A DNA stretch of 35,673 nt from an uncultured Clostridia bacterium. GTDB taxonomy: Bacteria; Bacillota; Clostridia; Christensenellales; Pumilibacteraceae. The position numbers and the translations under genes are program-made. Of the stretch, positions 23,435-30,719 are shown piece after piece. The notes below the pieces were generated by a model. That model was not told where the DNA came from and searched no databases. It saw only the letters and a list, made by a program, of their open reading frames with translations. Position 1 is the first letter of the stretch. Every line of letters starts with the position of its first letter. The stretch spans positions 1 to 35,673 of the forward strand of contig CAMWXP010000014.1 of NCBI GenBank assembly GCA_947178255.1, given 5' to 3'.

Positions 23435-24136
23435 CTAATCCTTGTTGGTTGTTTCGTCATCTTTGGCGGAAACCGCGTCATGATTTTCGCCGTCGGTTTT
23501 GGGTTTATACAATATAAGTTTTATGATAAGTACCACCACAACTGTTACCGCAATTATAAAAAATGCTAGCGTGATATAGTTGACGTAGTCCTTGAACAAA
23601 AACGATATAAGCGTGATTATCGCACACGCAACGGCGTTGCCGATAACGACGCCGATAAGCGATTTTACAAACCCGATTTTCAGTATGGACGCGACTGCGC
23701 TGCCCGTCCACACTCCTGTAAGCGGCAGGGGAACGGCTACAAACAGCGCCGTGCCGCCCATCTTTTTCAGATCGCTTTTTGTTATAAACGGCTTTTTAGT
23801 CCCGTCGCTTATATGTTCGTCTTGAACGGTATCGGCAAGCGAGCGCGATTTTTTTTCAAACTTGTCGTACAAAAACTTGCCGATTTTGGAAAAAAACTTT
23901 GTTCTTGACAGCGCGTTTATGGTGGGGATAAAAACTATCAGCAGTATGGGCGCAATCAACGACGAGCCCAAAAACGCCCAGCCGAACGCTTCCATAGGCG
24001 AAAGTCCCATGCTTATGCCGAACGGTATGGCAAACCGCGCTTCGGCTATCGGTATGATAGACAGCAACAATACGCTAAGCGGCGCGCCGAGCGCGTTATT
24101 CATCGACTCGGCTATACCTTGCACAAATTCACTCAT
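23435..24136 (-). CDS. Small-multidrug-export-type membrane protein (COG2426-like)
   Basis: This 233-residue protein has about six membrane spans. The segment LSIIPIAEARFAIPFGISMGLSP, with the E-A-R-x-A-I-P-F/Y-G element, is the hallmark of the putative small multi-drug export family (PF06695), which is related to DedA proteins. A charged cytoplasmic loop (about 90-120) and VPLPLTGVWTGSAVA, also typical, come next. The C-terminal 35 residues are charged. No transport substrate is known. Promoter TTGACA/TATAAT leads almost directly into the ATG (8-base gap) without ribosome site. Its tight coupling to glmS suggests an envelope-linked role, for example in lipid carrier traffic; that is inference. 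Confidence 0.8.
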   Translation of the reverse strand: MSEFVQGIAESMNNALGAPLSVLLLSIIPIAEARFAIPFGISMGLSPMEAFGWAFLGSSLIAPILLIVFIPTINALSRTKFFSKIGKFLYDKFEKKSRSLADTVQDEHISDGTKKPFITKSDLKKMGGTALFVAVPLPLTGVWTGSAVASILKIGFVKSLIGVVIGNAVACAIITLISFLFKDYVNYITLAFFIIAVTVVVVLIIKLILYKPKTDGENHDAVSAKDDETTNKD

Positions 24137-24144
24137 ACCGTTAT

Positions 24145-24174
24145 ATTATAAGCCATATTTTACCGTTATGTCAA
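24145..24174 (-). promoter_or_regulatory. Promoter of the export-type gene and glmS
   Basis: Minus strand: TTGACA (24169-24174), 18-base spacer, TATAAT (24145-24150), then 8 bases to the ATG. The leader would be 0-2 bases. The word TAACGGT occurs both in the spacer and just before the ATG. Confidence 0.8.
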
Positions 24175-24221
24175 GAGTTAGTAAATAAATGTTTGCAATT
24201 AGGGAATTTTGCGCATATATA

Positions 24222-24250
24222 TTGACAAGCAAGCTTGGGCAGTATATAAT
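24222..24250 (+). promoter_or_regulatory. Promoter of glmM
   Basis: TTGACA (24222-24227) and TATAAT (24245-24250) with a 17-base spacer. The leader of about 42 bases includes a small GCGC-based hairpin and CGGAG before the ATG at 24299, in contrast with the leaderless genes nearby. Confidence 0.88.
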
Positions 24251-24298
24251 TTAACTTAGAATTTTGTGCGCTTATTACGGCGCAAAACGGAGACATAA

Positions 24299-25579
24299 AT
24301 GGGCAAATATTTCGGTACCGACGGTATAAGGGGAAAATACGGCGACAACCTTGACGCAGCTTTGGCCTACAAGGTAGGGCTTGCCATTGTGGCGTACTTC
24401 GGCAAAGGCATTGTTGTCGTTGGGCGTGATACGCGCGTGTCAGGGCCGGAAATTCAGGCGGCGCTTATAGACGGGCTTAAACGCGGCGGCGCGGAGGTAT
24501 TGATGGTGGGTATACTTCCCACACCGGCGATAGCGCGTATGGCAATCAAGTACAACGCGCTTTGCGGCATAGTTATATCGGCGTCGCACAATCCGCCCGA
24601 GTACAACGGCATAAAGATATTCGACGGCAACGGCGTCAAGCTCAGCGAGGAGCAAGAGGGCAGTATCGAATACTATATCGAAAACCCCAGCGAGGCACGC
24701 GCCGTCGGGTCGGTTCATGAAATTCCCGACGCGCAAAAGCAGTATATCGACTACCTTGTGCAAACGGTGGACTACGATATGACGGGCGCCAAGGTATGGC
24801 TGGACTGCGGCTACGGCGCTGCGTCCACCGTCGCTAAGGAAGCGTTCGAGCGCTTGGGTGCGACGGTCGAAATAGAAAACTACAAGCTGCGCGGCGAAAA
24901 AATAAACTGCGGCTGCGGCGCGCTTCATCCCGACTACGTGCTCCACTCCATGATGGGCACCGACTACAAGCTCGGTTTTTCGTACGACGGCGACGCCGAT
25001 AGACTTGCGTTTGTGTTTGACGGCAAGGTTATGGACGGCGACTCGGTGCTGTACAATATCGGGAGGGAAATGACGCTAAAAGACAACGTTATGGTAGGCA
25101 CTATTCTATCCAATACCGCGTTGGAGCGGCGGCTGGAAAAGGATGGGCGGCGGCTTGTTCGCACTCCCGTCGGCGACAAATACATTTGCGACCTAATGTT
25201 CAAAAAGGGCTACAACCTCGGCGGCGAGCAGAGCGGACACTATATTGTTTACCCGCAAGCCACGACGGGCGACGGCATAATGTCGAGTATGTTCCTCACC
25301 AAAACGCTATTCAAAAAAGGTAAGCTCGGCGAATTCATAGAACTTAACCTTTTCCCGCAAAAGGCGATAGCAGAGTATGCCGATCAATCCATAATGTACG
25401 AAAAGGGTATGATAGACCTAGTCGAGGAGTACACTGCGCGGCTGTCGGGCATAGGCAGGCTTATAGTGCGCATGTCCGGTACGGAGCCTAAGGTGCGCGT
25501 AATGTGCGAGTGCGAGGACTCGCGCATAATAGACGAGGTGCTTTCGGTATTCAAAAAGTATATAAATACTCGCAAATAA
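24299..25579 (+). CDS. glmM: Phosphoglucosamine mutase
   Basis: GlmM turns glucosamine-6-phosphate into glucosamine-1-phosphate, the step after GlmS. The 426-residue protein has the N-terminal KYFGTDGIRG, the phosphoserine loop VISASHNPPEYNG (Ser96), the Mg-binding DGDADR, the sugar-binding GEQSGH and the phosphate-binding RMSGTEPKVRV; it is complete, slightly shorter than the usual 445. GGAG precedes the ATG. It is divergent from the glmS unit; the two promoters lie back to back in 160 bases. No terminator follows; the next gene has its own promoter at 25643. Confidence 0.96.
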   Translation: MGKYFGTDGIRGKYGDNLDAALAYKVGLAIVAYFGKGIVVVGRDTRVSGPEIQAALIDGLKRGGAEVLMVGILPTPAIARMAIKYNALCGIVISASHNPPEYNGIKIFDGNGVKLSEEQEGSIEYYIENPSEARAVGSVHEIPDAQKQYIDYLVQTVDYDMTGAKVWLDCGYGAASTVAKEAFERLGATVEIENYKLRGEKINCGCGALHPDYVLHSMMGTDYKLGFSYDGDADRLAFVFDGKVMDGDSVLYNIGREMTLKDNVMVGTILSNTALERRLEKDGRRLVRTPVGDKYICDLMFKKGYNLGGEQSGHYIVYPQATTGDGIMSSMFLTKTLFKKGKLGEFIELNLFPQKAIAEYADQSIMYEKGMIDLVEEYTARLSGIGRLIVRMSGTEPKVRVMCECEDSRIIDEVLSVFKKYINTRK

Positions 25580-25642
25580 TGTTTAAACAATGCTTGCAAC
25601 GCGCTAATTGCATATATGTCGACATAATTTTACCCCATGGTG

Positions 25643-25671
25643 TTGACAAAGTTTAGACGTTGTGGTAATAT
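25643..25671 (+). promoter_or_regulatory. Promoter of the sugar-nucleotide dehydratase gene
   Basis: TTGACA (25643-25648) and TAATAT (25666-25671) with 17 bases between. GAGGGG stands just upstream of the ATG at 25704. Confidence 0.65.
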
Positions 25672-25703
25672 ACAATGTGATATAAGGGCATAATCGAGGG
25701 GTA

Positions 25704-27755
25704 ATGGCAAAACAGCAGAAAAAAACCGATAATCGATCGGAACAAATAGATACAAGGAAACGAGCTAACGTAAACGTTAAGGCTTTATTTTCGCCACGCT
25801 ACCGCGGTGTTTTGTTAACGTTTATATTCGACATAGCGTTTTGCTTTGCTGCGTTTTGGCTTGCACGCAAGGCTATGTTCAATCAGGTGTCCGTTTCCGT
25901 TCCTCTCAATTATAAAAACTTCGAAATACCCATTATGATTATAATGACGGGCATACCGGTATGTATGCTCGCGCTGTTTAATTGCTACAACGTGGTGTGG
26001 AAGTTTGCCGGGCGGATAGAATTTATCAAGTTTGTCGCGTCGTACGTTATGTCGTACTGCGTGCTTTTGATTATGAAAGCGGTGCTTTTTGCGGCGTTCA
26101 ACGTTCAACTTTGGGGCACGCAAATTTTGCTGTACGTGTTTTTATCGCTTGTCTTTACGTCTATCCCGCGGTTTTCCAACATGCTTATAGGCTACTTTAA
26201 GCACGTTCAGCGCGGCAACTTTGCCGCAAGCGACAAAAAGCCTTTGCGCACTGTAATTTACGGCGCCGGTAATATAGGCGCGGTACTAAACAACCGCTTT
26301 ATCGCCAATACCGACGAGGGATATATGCCAGTTGCGTTTATGGATGACGACGCGGACAAGCAAGGCCGATCCATAGGCGGTAATCTTGTTGCGGGCGGGC
26401 TTGACAACGTAGAGCAAATTATAGAAGATTATTCGCCCGATATGTTTGTAATTGCCATAACCGATATAACCAAATCGCGGTTAAAGGATATATACGAGCG
26501 TATTTCCAAGTACAACATTCCAATAAAGATGCTTCCGCCTATAAGCGACGCCAATGCGGCGGCAAACGCTTCTCTCGCACTGCGCGACATAAAAATCGAA
26601 TCGCTTTTGGGTAGAGACGAATTTAAGGTAAAAACCGAGCTTGTGGACATGTCTGTCAAGGACAAGGTGGTCATGGTAACTGGCGGCGCGGGGTCTATCG
26701 GCTCCGAGCTGTGCAGACAGGCGCTCACGTTCGGCTGTAAGCACCTGGTTATTTTCGACCAGAACGAAAACGGGATGTTCAACATCGACCAGGAATTTCA
26801 AAAGAAGTTCGATACCTCGCGGTACTCGCTGATTATGGGTACTGTGCGCGAAGCGGGCAAGCTGGCGGAGGTGCTTAATAGGTTTAAGCCCGAAACAGTG
26901 TTCCACGCGGCGGCATACAAGCACGTGCCTATGATGGAAATTGCGCCCACCGAGGCTATCAAGAACAACGTTTTCGGTACGAAAAACCTTATCGAGCAGT
27001 GCCAAAAAGCGGGCGTAAAACGGTTCGTTCTTATATCTACGGACAAGGCGGTCAATCCCGCAAACGTTATGGGTGCGAGTAAGCGCCTTGCGGAAATGCT
27101 GGTGCAAACGCGCGCCGAAGACGGCGATATGCAAATGGCGGCCGTGCGTTTCGGCAACGTTTTGGGCTCGTCGGGCTCGGTTATTCCCACGTTCTTGCGT
27201 CAAATACAAGAGGGCGGGCCTGTAACCGTTACCGACCGCAATATTAAGCGCTACTTTATGACCATACCGGAAGCGGTGCGGCTTGTACTGCAAACTGGCG
27301 CACTGGCGAGTTCGGGCGAGGTGTTCGTTCTCGATATGGGCGAACCGGTGTACATTTACGACTTGGCGTGCAATCTTATCAGGCTTAACGGCCTTGTGCC
27401 TAACAAGGATATTCAAATAGTCATTTCGGGCTTGCGCCCCGGCGAAAAGCTGTTCGAAGAGCTGCGTTACGACCAGGAAAAGGTCGATCAAACTATGCAC
27501 GAAGGCATTTTCGTAACCAAGCTGGAAGCGATAGACAGGGCTAAGTTCGACAAGGATCTTGCCGAGCTCAAAAAGATAGCGGAAAAAGAGGACGAGGTCG
27601 GCATCGAAAAGAAAGTGTTTGAGGTAGTGCCGCGCGCCGCGAGGGAGCAGGCGTTAAAGGAACGCGAATCCAGCCTGCGCGCCGCCGACGCGGAAGCGAA
27701 AATGACGCTTGCCGCGGCCGCAGCGACTGCCGCAACAGCAAGCGACGCGGCGTAA
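25704..27755 (+). CDS. Membrane-bound UDP-sugar 4,6-dehydratase, CapD/WbpM/PglF type
   Basis: This 683-residue protein has four N-terminal membrane spans (about 35-55, 70-92, 105-125 and 135-155), a first nucleotide-binding fold with VIYGAGNIGAVLN (about 183-195), and a full short-chain dehydrogenase domain with VVMVTGGAGSIGSELCR (about 320-336). Around residue 440 it has STDKAVNPANVMGASKR; the family uses Ser/Thr-Met-Lys in place of the usual Tyr, and Met and Lys are present in NVMGASK. These enzymes make UDP-4-keto-6-deoxy sugars from UDP-GlcNAc for polysaccharide or glycoprotein synthesis, fitting with the nearby glmS and glmM. The last 40 residues are Ala/Glu-rich and look disordered. Ribosome site GAGGGG. 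No glycan gene cluster follows. Confidence 0.9.
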   Translation: MAKQQKKTDNRSEQIDTRKRANVNVKALFSPRYRGVLLTFIFDIAFCFAAFWLARKAMFNQVSVSVPLNYKNFEIPIMIIMTGIPVCMLALFNCYNVVWKFAGRIEFIKFVASYVMSYCVLLIMKAVLFAAFNVQLWGTQILLYVFLSLVFTSIPRFSNMLIGYFKHVQRGNFAASDKKPLRTVIYGAGNIGAVLNNRFIANTDEGYMPVAFMDDDADKQGRSIGGNLVAGGLDNVEQIIEDYSPDMFVIAITDITKSRLKDIYERISKYNIPIKMLPPISDANAAANASLALRDIKIESLLGRDEFKVKTELVDMSVKDKVVMVTGGAGSIGSELCRQALTFGCKHLVIFDQNENGMFNIDQEFQKKFDTSRYSLIMGTVREAGKLAEVLNRFKPETVFHAAAYKHVPMMEIAPTEAIKNNVFGTKNLIEQCQKAGVKRFVLISTDKAVNPANVMGASKRLAEMLVQTRAEDGDMQMAAVRFGNVLGSSGSVIPTFLRQIQEGGPVTVTDRNIKRYFMTIPEAVRLVLQTGALASSGEVFVLDMGEPVYIYDLACNLIRLNGLVPNKDIQIVISGLRPGEKLFEELRYDQEKVDQTMHEGIFVTKLEAIDRAKFDKDLAELKKIAEKEDEVGIEKKVFEVVPRAAREQALKERESSLRAADAEAKMTLAAAAATAATASDAA

Positions 27756-27778
27756 GAGATGGGAGCGCTGAATAAGTT

Positions 27779-27905
27779 CGTGCGGTAATCTTGCTGTCGA
27801 TTTGCACGATACGTGCCACAATATAACACGCACGTAGCGCTGCTACGAGCGTAACATATTGTGTTCGTCTCCCGCAAATCGCCGACGCAATCTTAACCGC
27901 GTCAC
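27779..27905. repeat. Large nested inverted repeat, possible structured RNA or mobile element
   Basis: Nested exact arms are CGATTTGC (27798-27805) with GCAAATCG (27874-27881), CACAATAT (27817-27824) with ATATTGTG (27856-27863), and CGTAGC (27833-27838) with GCTACG (27842-27847) around a 3-base loop. The outer flanks GTGCGGTAATCTTGC and GCAATCTTAACCGCGTCAC also pair imperfectly, so about 125 bases fold on themselves. It lies after the dehydratase gene, with no T run to act as terminator. Confidence 0.7.
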
Positions 27906-27950
27906 TTAATCATCGCACCCAATATTAATTCAAAAGCGTCTATGTGTAAT

Positions 27951-27993
27951 AAATTCGCATTGTTAGACAATACATTAGTTGAAAGGCGAATTT
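27951..27993 (+). promoter_or_regulatory. Leader hairpin with U-run before uppP
   Basis: AAATTCGC (27951-27958) pairs with GCGAATTT (27986-27993), with an inner ATTGT (27959-27963)/ACAAT (27967-27971) stem. The outer stem runs into TTTTT and then the ribosome site GGAGG (27997-28001), so it could be a weak attenuator or could limit access to the site. No ligand class is recognised. Confidence 0.4.
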
Positions 27994-28009
27994 TTCGGAG
28001 GTAGAGTTA

Positions 28010-28786
28010 ATGGTTTGGTGGCAAGCCATGGTGCTGGGACTGGTGCAAGGACTGACCGAGTTTTTGCCGGTATCGTCCAGCGGACATCTTATACTTACAA
28101 GAGAGCTGATGGGGCTTAACGACGGCAGCTCTTTTTTGCTGTTTGACGTTATGGTGCACGTCGGCACGCTTGTCGCCGTGGTTATAGTGTTGTACAAGCC
28201 CATTTTGGAGCTGTTCAAAAAACCGTACAAAAATCTTGCAATGCTGGTTGTCGCAACCATACCCGCCGTAATAGTCGGGCTTGCGTGCAACGATTTGATA
28301 GACGAGTATTTTTCCACCGCCAAGTACCTTTGCTTCTTTTTCGCGTTTACCGCGGCGATTATGCTGATAAGCGAGATAGTGGCAAAGCGCAACAAAAAGC
28401 CAAAAGACTTGGGCTGGGGCGGCGCGGTTGCTATGGGGCTTATGCAGGGACTTGGCGTGCTTCCCGGTGTGTCGCGTTCGGGTTCTACAATTTTCGGCGG
28501 CACTGTGGCGGGTACGGACAGCAAAAAGATAGCAACGTTCTCGTTCTTGATGAGTATACCCGTAATTTGCGGTTCACTGCTGTTCAGCGTAGTGGACGTC
28601 GCCAAGGCGGGCGCGCTCGGCAGTGTGGACTGGTTCAGTATGTTTATCGGCGCGGCAACTGCGTTCGCGTCGGGATATATAGCGGTAAGGGTTATGCTAA
28701 AACTCATTGCCAAAGCCAACTTCAAGTGGTTCTCGCTGTACCTGCTTATCGTTTCGATTTTAACTTTTTCGTTCTATTTTTTGTAA
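28010..28786 (+). CDS. uppP: Undecaprenyl-diphosphatase
   Basis: UppP (BacA) removes one phosphate from undecaprenyl pyrophosphate outside the membrane, recycling the carrier for peptidoglycan; extra dosage gives bacitracin tolerance. The 258-residue protein has about eight hydrophobic segments. Both catalytic signatures are complete: GLVQGLTEFLPVSSSGHL (about 11-28) and LGVLPGVSRSGST (about 148-160), supplying the Glu, Ser, His and Arg residues. GGAGG precedes the ATG. It stands 58 bases upstream of ddl without terminator. Confidence 0.95.
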   Translation: MVWWQAMVLGLVQGLTEFLPVSSSGHLILTRELMGLNDGSSFLLFDVMVHVGTLVAVVIVLYKPILELFKKPYKNLAMLVVATIPAVIVGLACNDLIDEYFSTAKYLCFFFAFTAAIMLISEIVAKRNKKPKDLGWGGAVAMGLMQGLGVLPGVSRSGSTIFGGTVAGTDSKKIATFSFLMSIPVICGSLLFSVVDVAKAGALGSVDWFSMFIGAATAFASGYIAVRVMLKLIAKANFKWFSLYLLIVSILTFSFYFL

Positions 28787-28809
28787 AGTAAACATAAACA
28801 TAAATTCTA

Positions 28810-28838
28810 TCACCATTTTACTGCGGCAATCATATACA
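28810..28838 (+). promoter_or_regulatory. Possible weak promoter of ddl, leaderless arrangement
   Basis: TATACA (28833-28838) lies exactly 6 bases before the ATG at 28845. The -35 (TCACCA, 28810-28815, 17-base spacer) is weak. No Shine-Dalgarno precedes this ATG. Confidence 0.45.
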
Positions 28839-28844
28839 ACAAAT

Positions 28845-29921
28845 ATGATTGCTGTATTTTTCGGTGGACGGTCGTGCGAACACGACATTAGCATAATTAC
28901 GGGGCTGCAAGCCATGTCCGCGTGCAAACAGAAATGCGTGGGTGTGTACATAGACGGCGACGGCGCGTGGTGGGCGGCGGAATGCTTCGACAGTGTGTCC
29001 GCGGTGCGCAACAATAGGTTCGACGGAAAAAGGGTGCACCTTCGACCCGACGACGGTTATTTGTACCACAAGAACAAAAAGCTTTACAAGGTGGACGCCG
29101 CGCTGCTGTGCATGCATGGGATTTTGGGCGAGGACGGTTCGCTTCAAGGCCTGCTGGAAATGTGCGGCATACCGTACACGGGAAGCGGCGTAGCGGCTTC
29201 GGCAATCGGCATGAACAAGGTGCTGTCCAAAATAGCATTCGAGCATGCCGGGCTTAACGTGCTGCCGTACGTTACGACTACGCACGCAAAGTATAACGCC
29301 GACGAAAAAGAGGTGATTGAAGCGGTTGAGAAAATGGGCTATCCGGTAATAGTCAAGCCGTGCAATTTGGGCAGCTCGATTGGTATTTCGGTAGCGGAAG
29401 ATAGAGCGGCGCTGTACACCTCGCTGCGCGTGGCGTTTGAGTGGGATGATTTGGTGATTATAGAAAAAGCGCTGACCGACTTTATCGAAGTCAACTGCGC
29501 GGTGCTTGGCGACAGCTACGACGAGGAGCTTACCGTGTCCGAAACAGAGCAGCCTGTCGGGTGGAAAACCTTTTTGACGTTTGCCGATAAGTACGCAGGC
29601 GACGTAAAGTCGTTAAAGCATAAAATCCCCGCGGGGATAGGCGCGGAAAAGAACGAGATCGTGCAGGACTTGGCGGAAAAGGCGTTCCGCGCGATAGGGT
29701 GCAGCGGCGTGGCGCGCGTGGACTTTATGGTAAAAAACGACGATATTTACGTCAACGAAATCAACACAATCCCCGGGTCTTTGGCGTCGCCGTTGTTCGC
29801 AAAACAAATGCCGTTTTCCGAGCAGATAAACAAGATGATAGATTGCGCATACCGCCGCAAACAGCGCTTTGACGCGTTAAAACGCACGTATACGCCTACA
29901 ACACCCATTGTGGGTAAATAG
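28845..29921 (+). CDS. ddl: D-alanine-D-alanine ligase
   Basis: This 358-residue ATP-grasp enzyme makes the D-Ala-D-Ala dipeptide of the cell wall. The N-terminus IAVFFGGRSCEHDISIITG is the family opening and fixes the start. Later come MHGILGEDGSLQGLLEMCGIPYTGSG, the ATP-binding GYPVIVKPCNLGSSIGI, FIEVNCAVLGD, and the metal ligands and substrate loop NEINTIPGSL near the C-terminus. It is of the VanA-like length class but nothing points to lactate specificity and no van partners are near. A 25-residue basic tail follows the core. Likely co-transcribed with uppP, perhaps with its own leaderless start. Confidence 0.94.
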   Translation: MIAVFFGGRSCEHDISIITGLQAMSACKQKCVGVYIDGDGAWWAAECFDSVSAVRNNRFDGKRVHLRPDDGYLYHKNKKLYKVDAALLCMHGILGEDGSLQGLLEMCGIPYTGSGVAASAIGMNKVLSKIAFEHAGLNVLPYVTTTHAKYNADEKEVIEAVEKMGYPVIVKPCNLGSSIGISVAEDRAALYTSLRVAFEWDDLVIIEKALTDFIEVNCAVLGDSYDEELTVSETEQPVGWKTFLTFADKYAGDVKSLKHKIPAGIGAEKNEIVQDLAEKAFRAIGCSGVARVDFMVKNDDIYVNEINTIPGSLASPLFAKQMPFSEQINKMIDCAYRRKQRFDALKRTYTPTTPIVGK

Positions 29922-29955
29922 ACTAAAATAATTTACTAAAATAATTTAATAGTAA

Positions 29956-29992
29956 AAAATACGGTATTCGGTTGTGCCCGATACCGTATTTT
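29956..29992. terminator. Bidirectional terminator between ddl and tetR
   Basis: AAAATACGGTAT (29956-29967) and ATACCGTATTTT (29981-29992) form a 12-bp stem, with A and T runs on both sides. It closes the ddl transcript and, from the other strand, the tetR transcript that ends at 29994. Confidence 0.92.
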
Positions 29993-29993
29993 G

Positions 29994-30587
29994 TTATTTG
30001 TTGCTAATAGGTCTTACGCAATAAATGATGATTTCGCAAATAAACGTAATGTCATCTTCGCAGTCGTTGCGCACCCACTCGTGGATAATCGAATCGATTC
30101 CTTTAAGGAAAAACTTTTGCATATAGTAAATGAGTTTTTTGTCGGTCACACCATGCTTTGCGTAAATGGGCGCAAAAATATTTTCTATCATAAAATCGTC
30201 TGTTTTACTTGTTTCGAACACATGTGCATTGTCGGAATACATTCTATACAACCGCTTGTGTTTTTGTATATATTGCAGATAGGGTAACAGATATTTGGGC
30301 GAAGCAAAGTTTAAATCTTCCTTGCTTAAATTGCGCATATCCTTTAAGTCCACGGGATTGTCAAAATCGCACTCGTTTAGGAAGTTCCCAATCATGCTTT
30401 CAAACGCTTCTTTCAGTAGGTCGTAAGTGTTGTCGTAATGCGCGTAAAAGGTAGAACGGTTTACGTCCGCAGCTTTACAAATATCCATTATGCTGATATC
30501 GGCAAACTCTTTTGTTTCCAACAACGTTAAGAATGCGCGCCGCATTTTACTTGCGGTATTTTCAAATTTCGATTCCGATCTGTTCAT
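29994..30587 (-). CDS. TetR-family regulator of the envelope-defence module
   Basis: This 197-residue protein has a canonical TetR helix-turn-helix at about 13-58: AFLTLLETKEFADISIMDICKAA then VNRSTFYAHYDNTYDLL. The C-terminal part (YLQYIQKHKRLYRMY and FFLKGIDSIIHEWVRNDC) resembles the TetR_C_8-type domain common in Firmicutes; the ligand is unknown. The chosen ATG (30587) has no ribosome site but lies 6 bases after a TATAAT box, so it would be read from a leaderless transcript. A longer open frame upstream to 30863 runs through the promoter and operator region and is rejected. It is divergent from the repeat-protein operon; the 20-bp palindrome between them and its copy at 33537 are the likely binding sites. 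Confidence 0.85.
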   Translation of the reverse strand: MNRSESKFENTASKMRRAFLTLLETKEFADISIMDICKAADVNRSTFYAHYDNTYDLLKEAFESMIGNFLNECDFDNPVDLKDMRNLSKEDLNFASPKYLLPYLQYIQKHKRLYRMYSDNAHVFETSKTDDFMIENIFAPIYAKHGVTDKKLIYYMQKFFLKGIDSIIHEWVRNDCEDDITFICEIIIYCVRPISNK

Positions 30588-30593
30588 ATTTTG

Positions 30594-30622
30594 ATTATAC
30601 CAAAAAGATTTTAAAAAATCAA
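30594..30622 (-). promoter_or_regulatory. Promoter of the tetR gene, leaderless
   Basis: Minus strand: TTGATT (30617-30622), 17 bases, TATAAT (30594-30599), 6 bases, ATG (30587). The palindrome at 30627-30646 starts 5 bases upstream of the -35. Confidence 0.78.
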
Positions 30623-30626
30623 TTAG

Positions 30627-30646
30627 AAACCAACAATTTTCGGTTT
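30627..30646. promoter_or_regulatory. Palindromic operator copy 1
   Basis: Half sites AAACC and GGTTT enclose a 10-base centre; 16 of 20 positions are symmetric. A copy with 17 of 20 identical bases lies at 33537-33556 ahead of the ABC operon. Flanking bases up to 30662 (TTTATGTTGTGGTGTTT) are also shared. The centre lies near -53 of the rightward start, so the protein could activate that promoter, and it abuts the -35 of tetR, so it could repress tetR. Confidence 0.7.
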
Positions 30647-30660
30647 TTATGTTGTGGTGT

Positions 30661-30683
30661 TTTTGCAAATTCGCAGCTAAACT
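30661..30683 (+). promoter_or_regulatory. Promoter of the repeat-protein operon
   Basis: The -10 TAAACT (30678-30683) aligns exactly with TATAAT of the second copy (33588-33593). The -35 region falls in the conserved TTGTGGTGT (30652-30660), a poor match at 17-base spacing, as expected when an activator helps. Transcript start near 30690. A small hairpin (CAGGC/GCCTG, 30695-30708) stands before GAGG and the ATG at 30720. Confidence 0.5.
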
Positions 30684-30719
30684 ATAAATGTAATCAGGCA
30701 GCAGCCTGCGAGGTGCATT

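Noticed and set aside
23421-24298. glmS ribozyme
   Set aside because: Only 14 bases separate glmS from the preceding gene, and I see no ribozyme-like leader in the 160-base divergent region; a covariance scan would settle it.
26481-27500. 339-residue open frame on the minus strand inside the dehydratase gene
   Set aside because: It is the shadow of a strongly conserved plus-strand gene; its translation is His/Arg-rich with no family resemblance and has no ribosome site.
13972-29921. Glycopeptide-resistance cluster suggested by VanW and Ddl
   Set aside because: The two genes are 14 kb apart, with no vanH, vanX, vanS or vanR; both families are common in ordinary Firmicute chromosomes.
29921-29950. 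Direct repeat of an ACTAAAATAATTTA word, considered as an attachment site or CRISPR-like unit
   Set aside because: Only two AT-rich copies in direct contact, no spacers and no integrase nearby; probably slippage.
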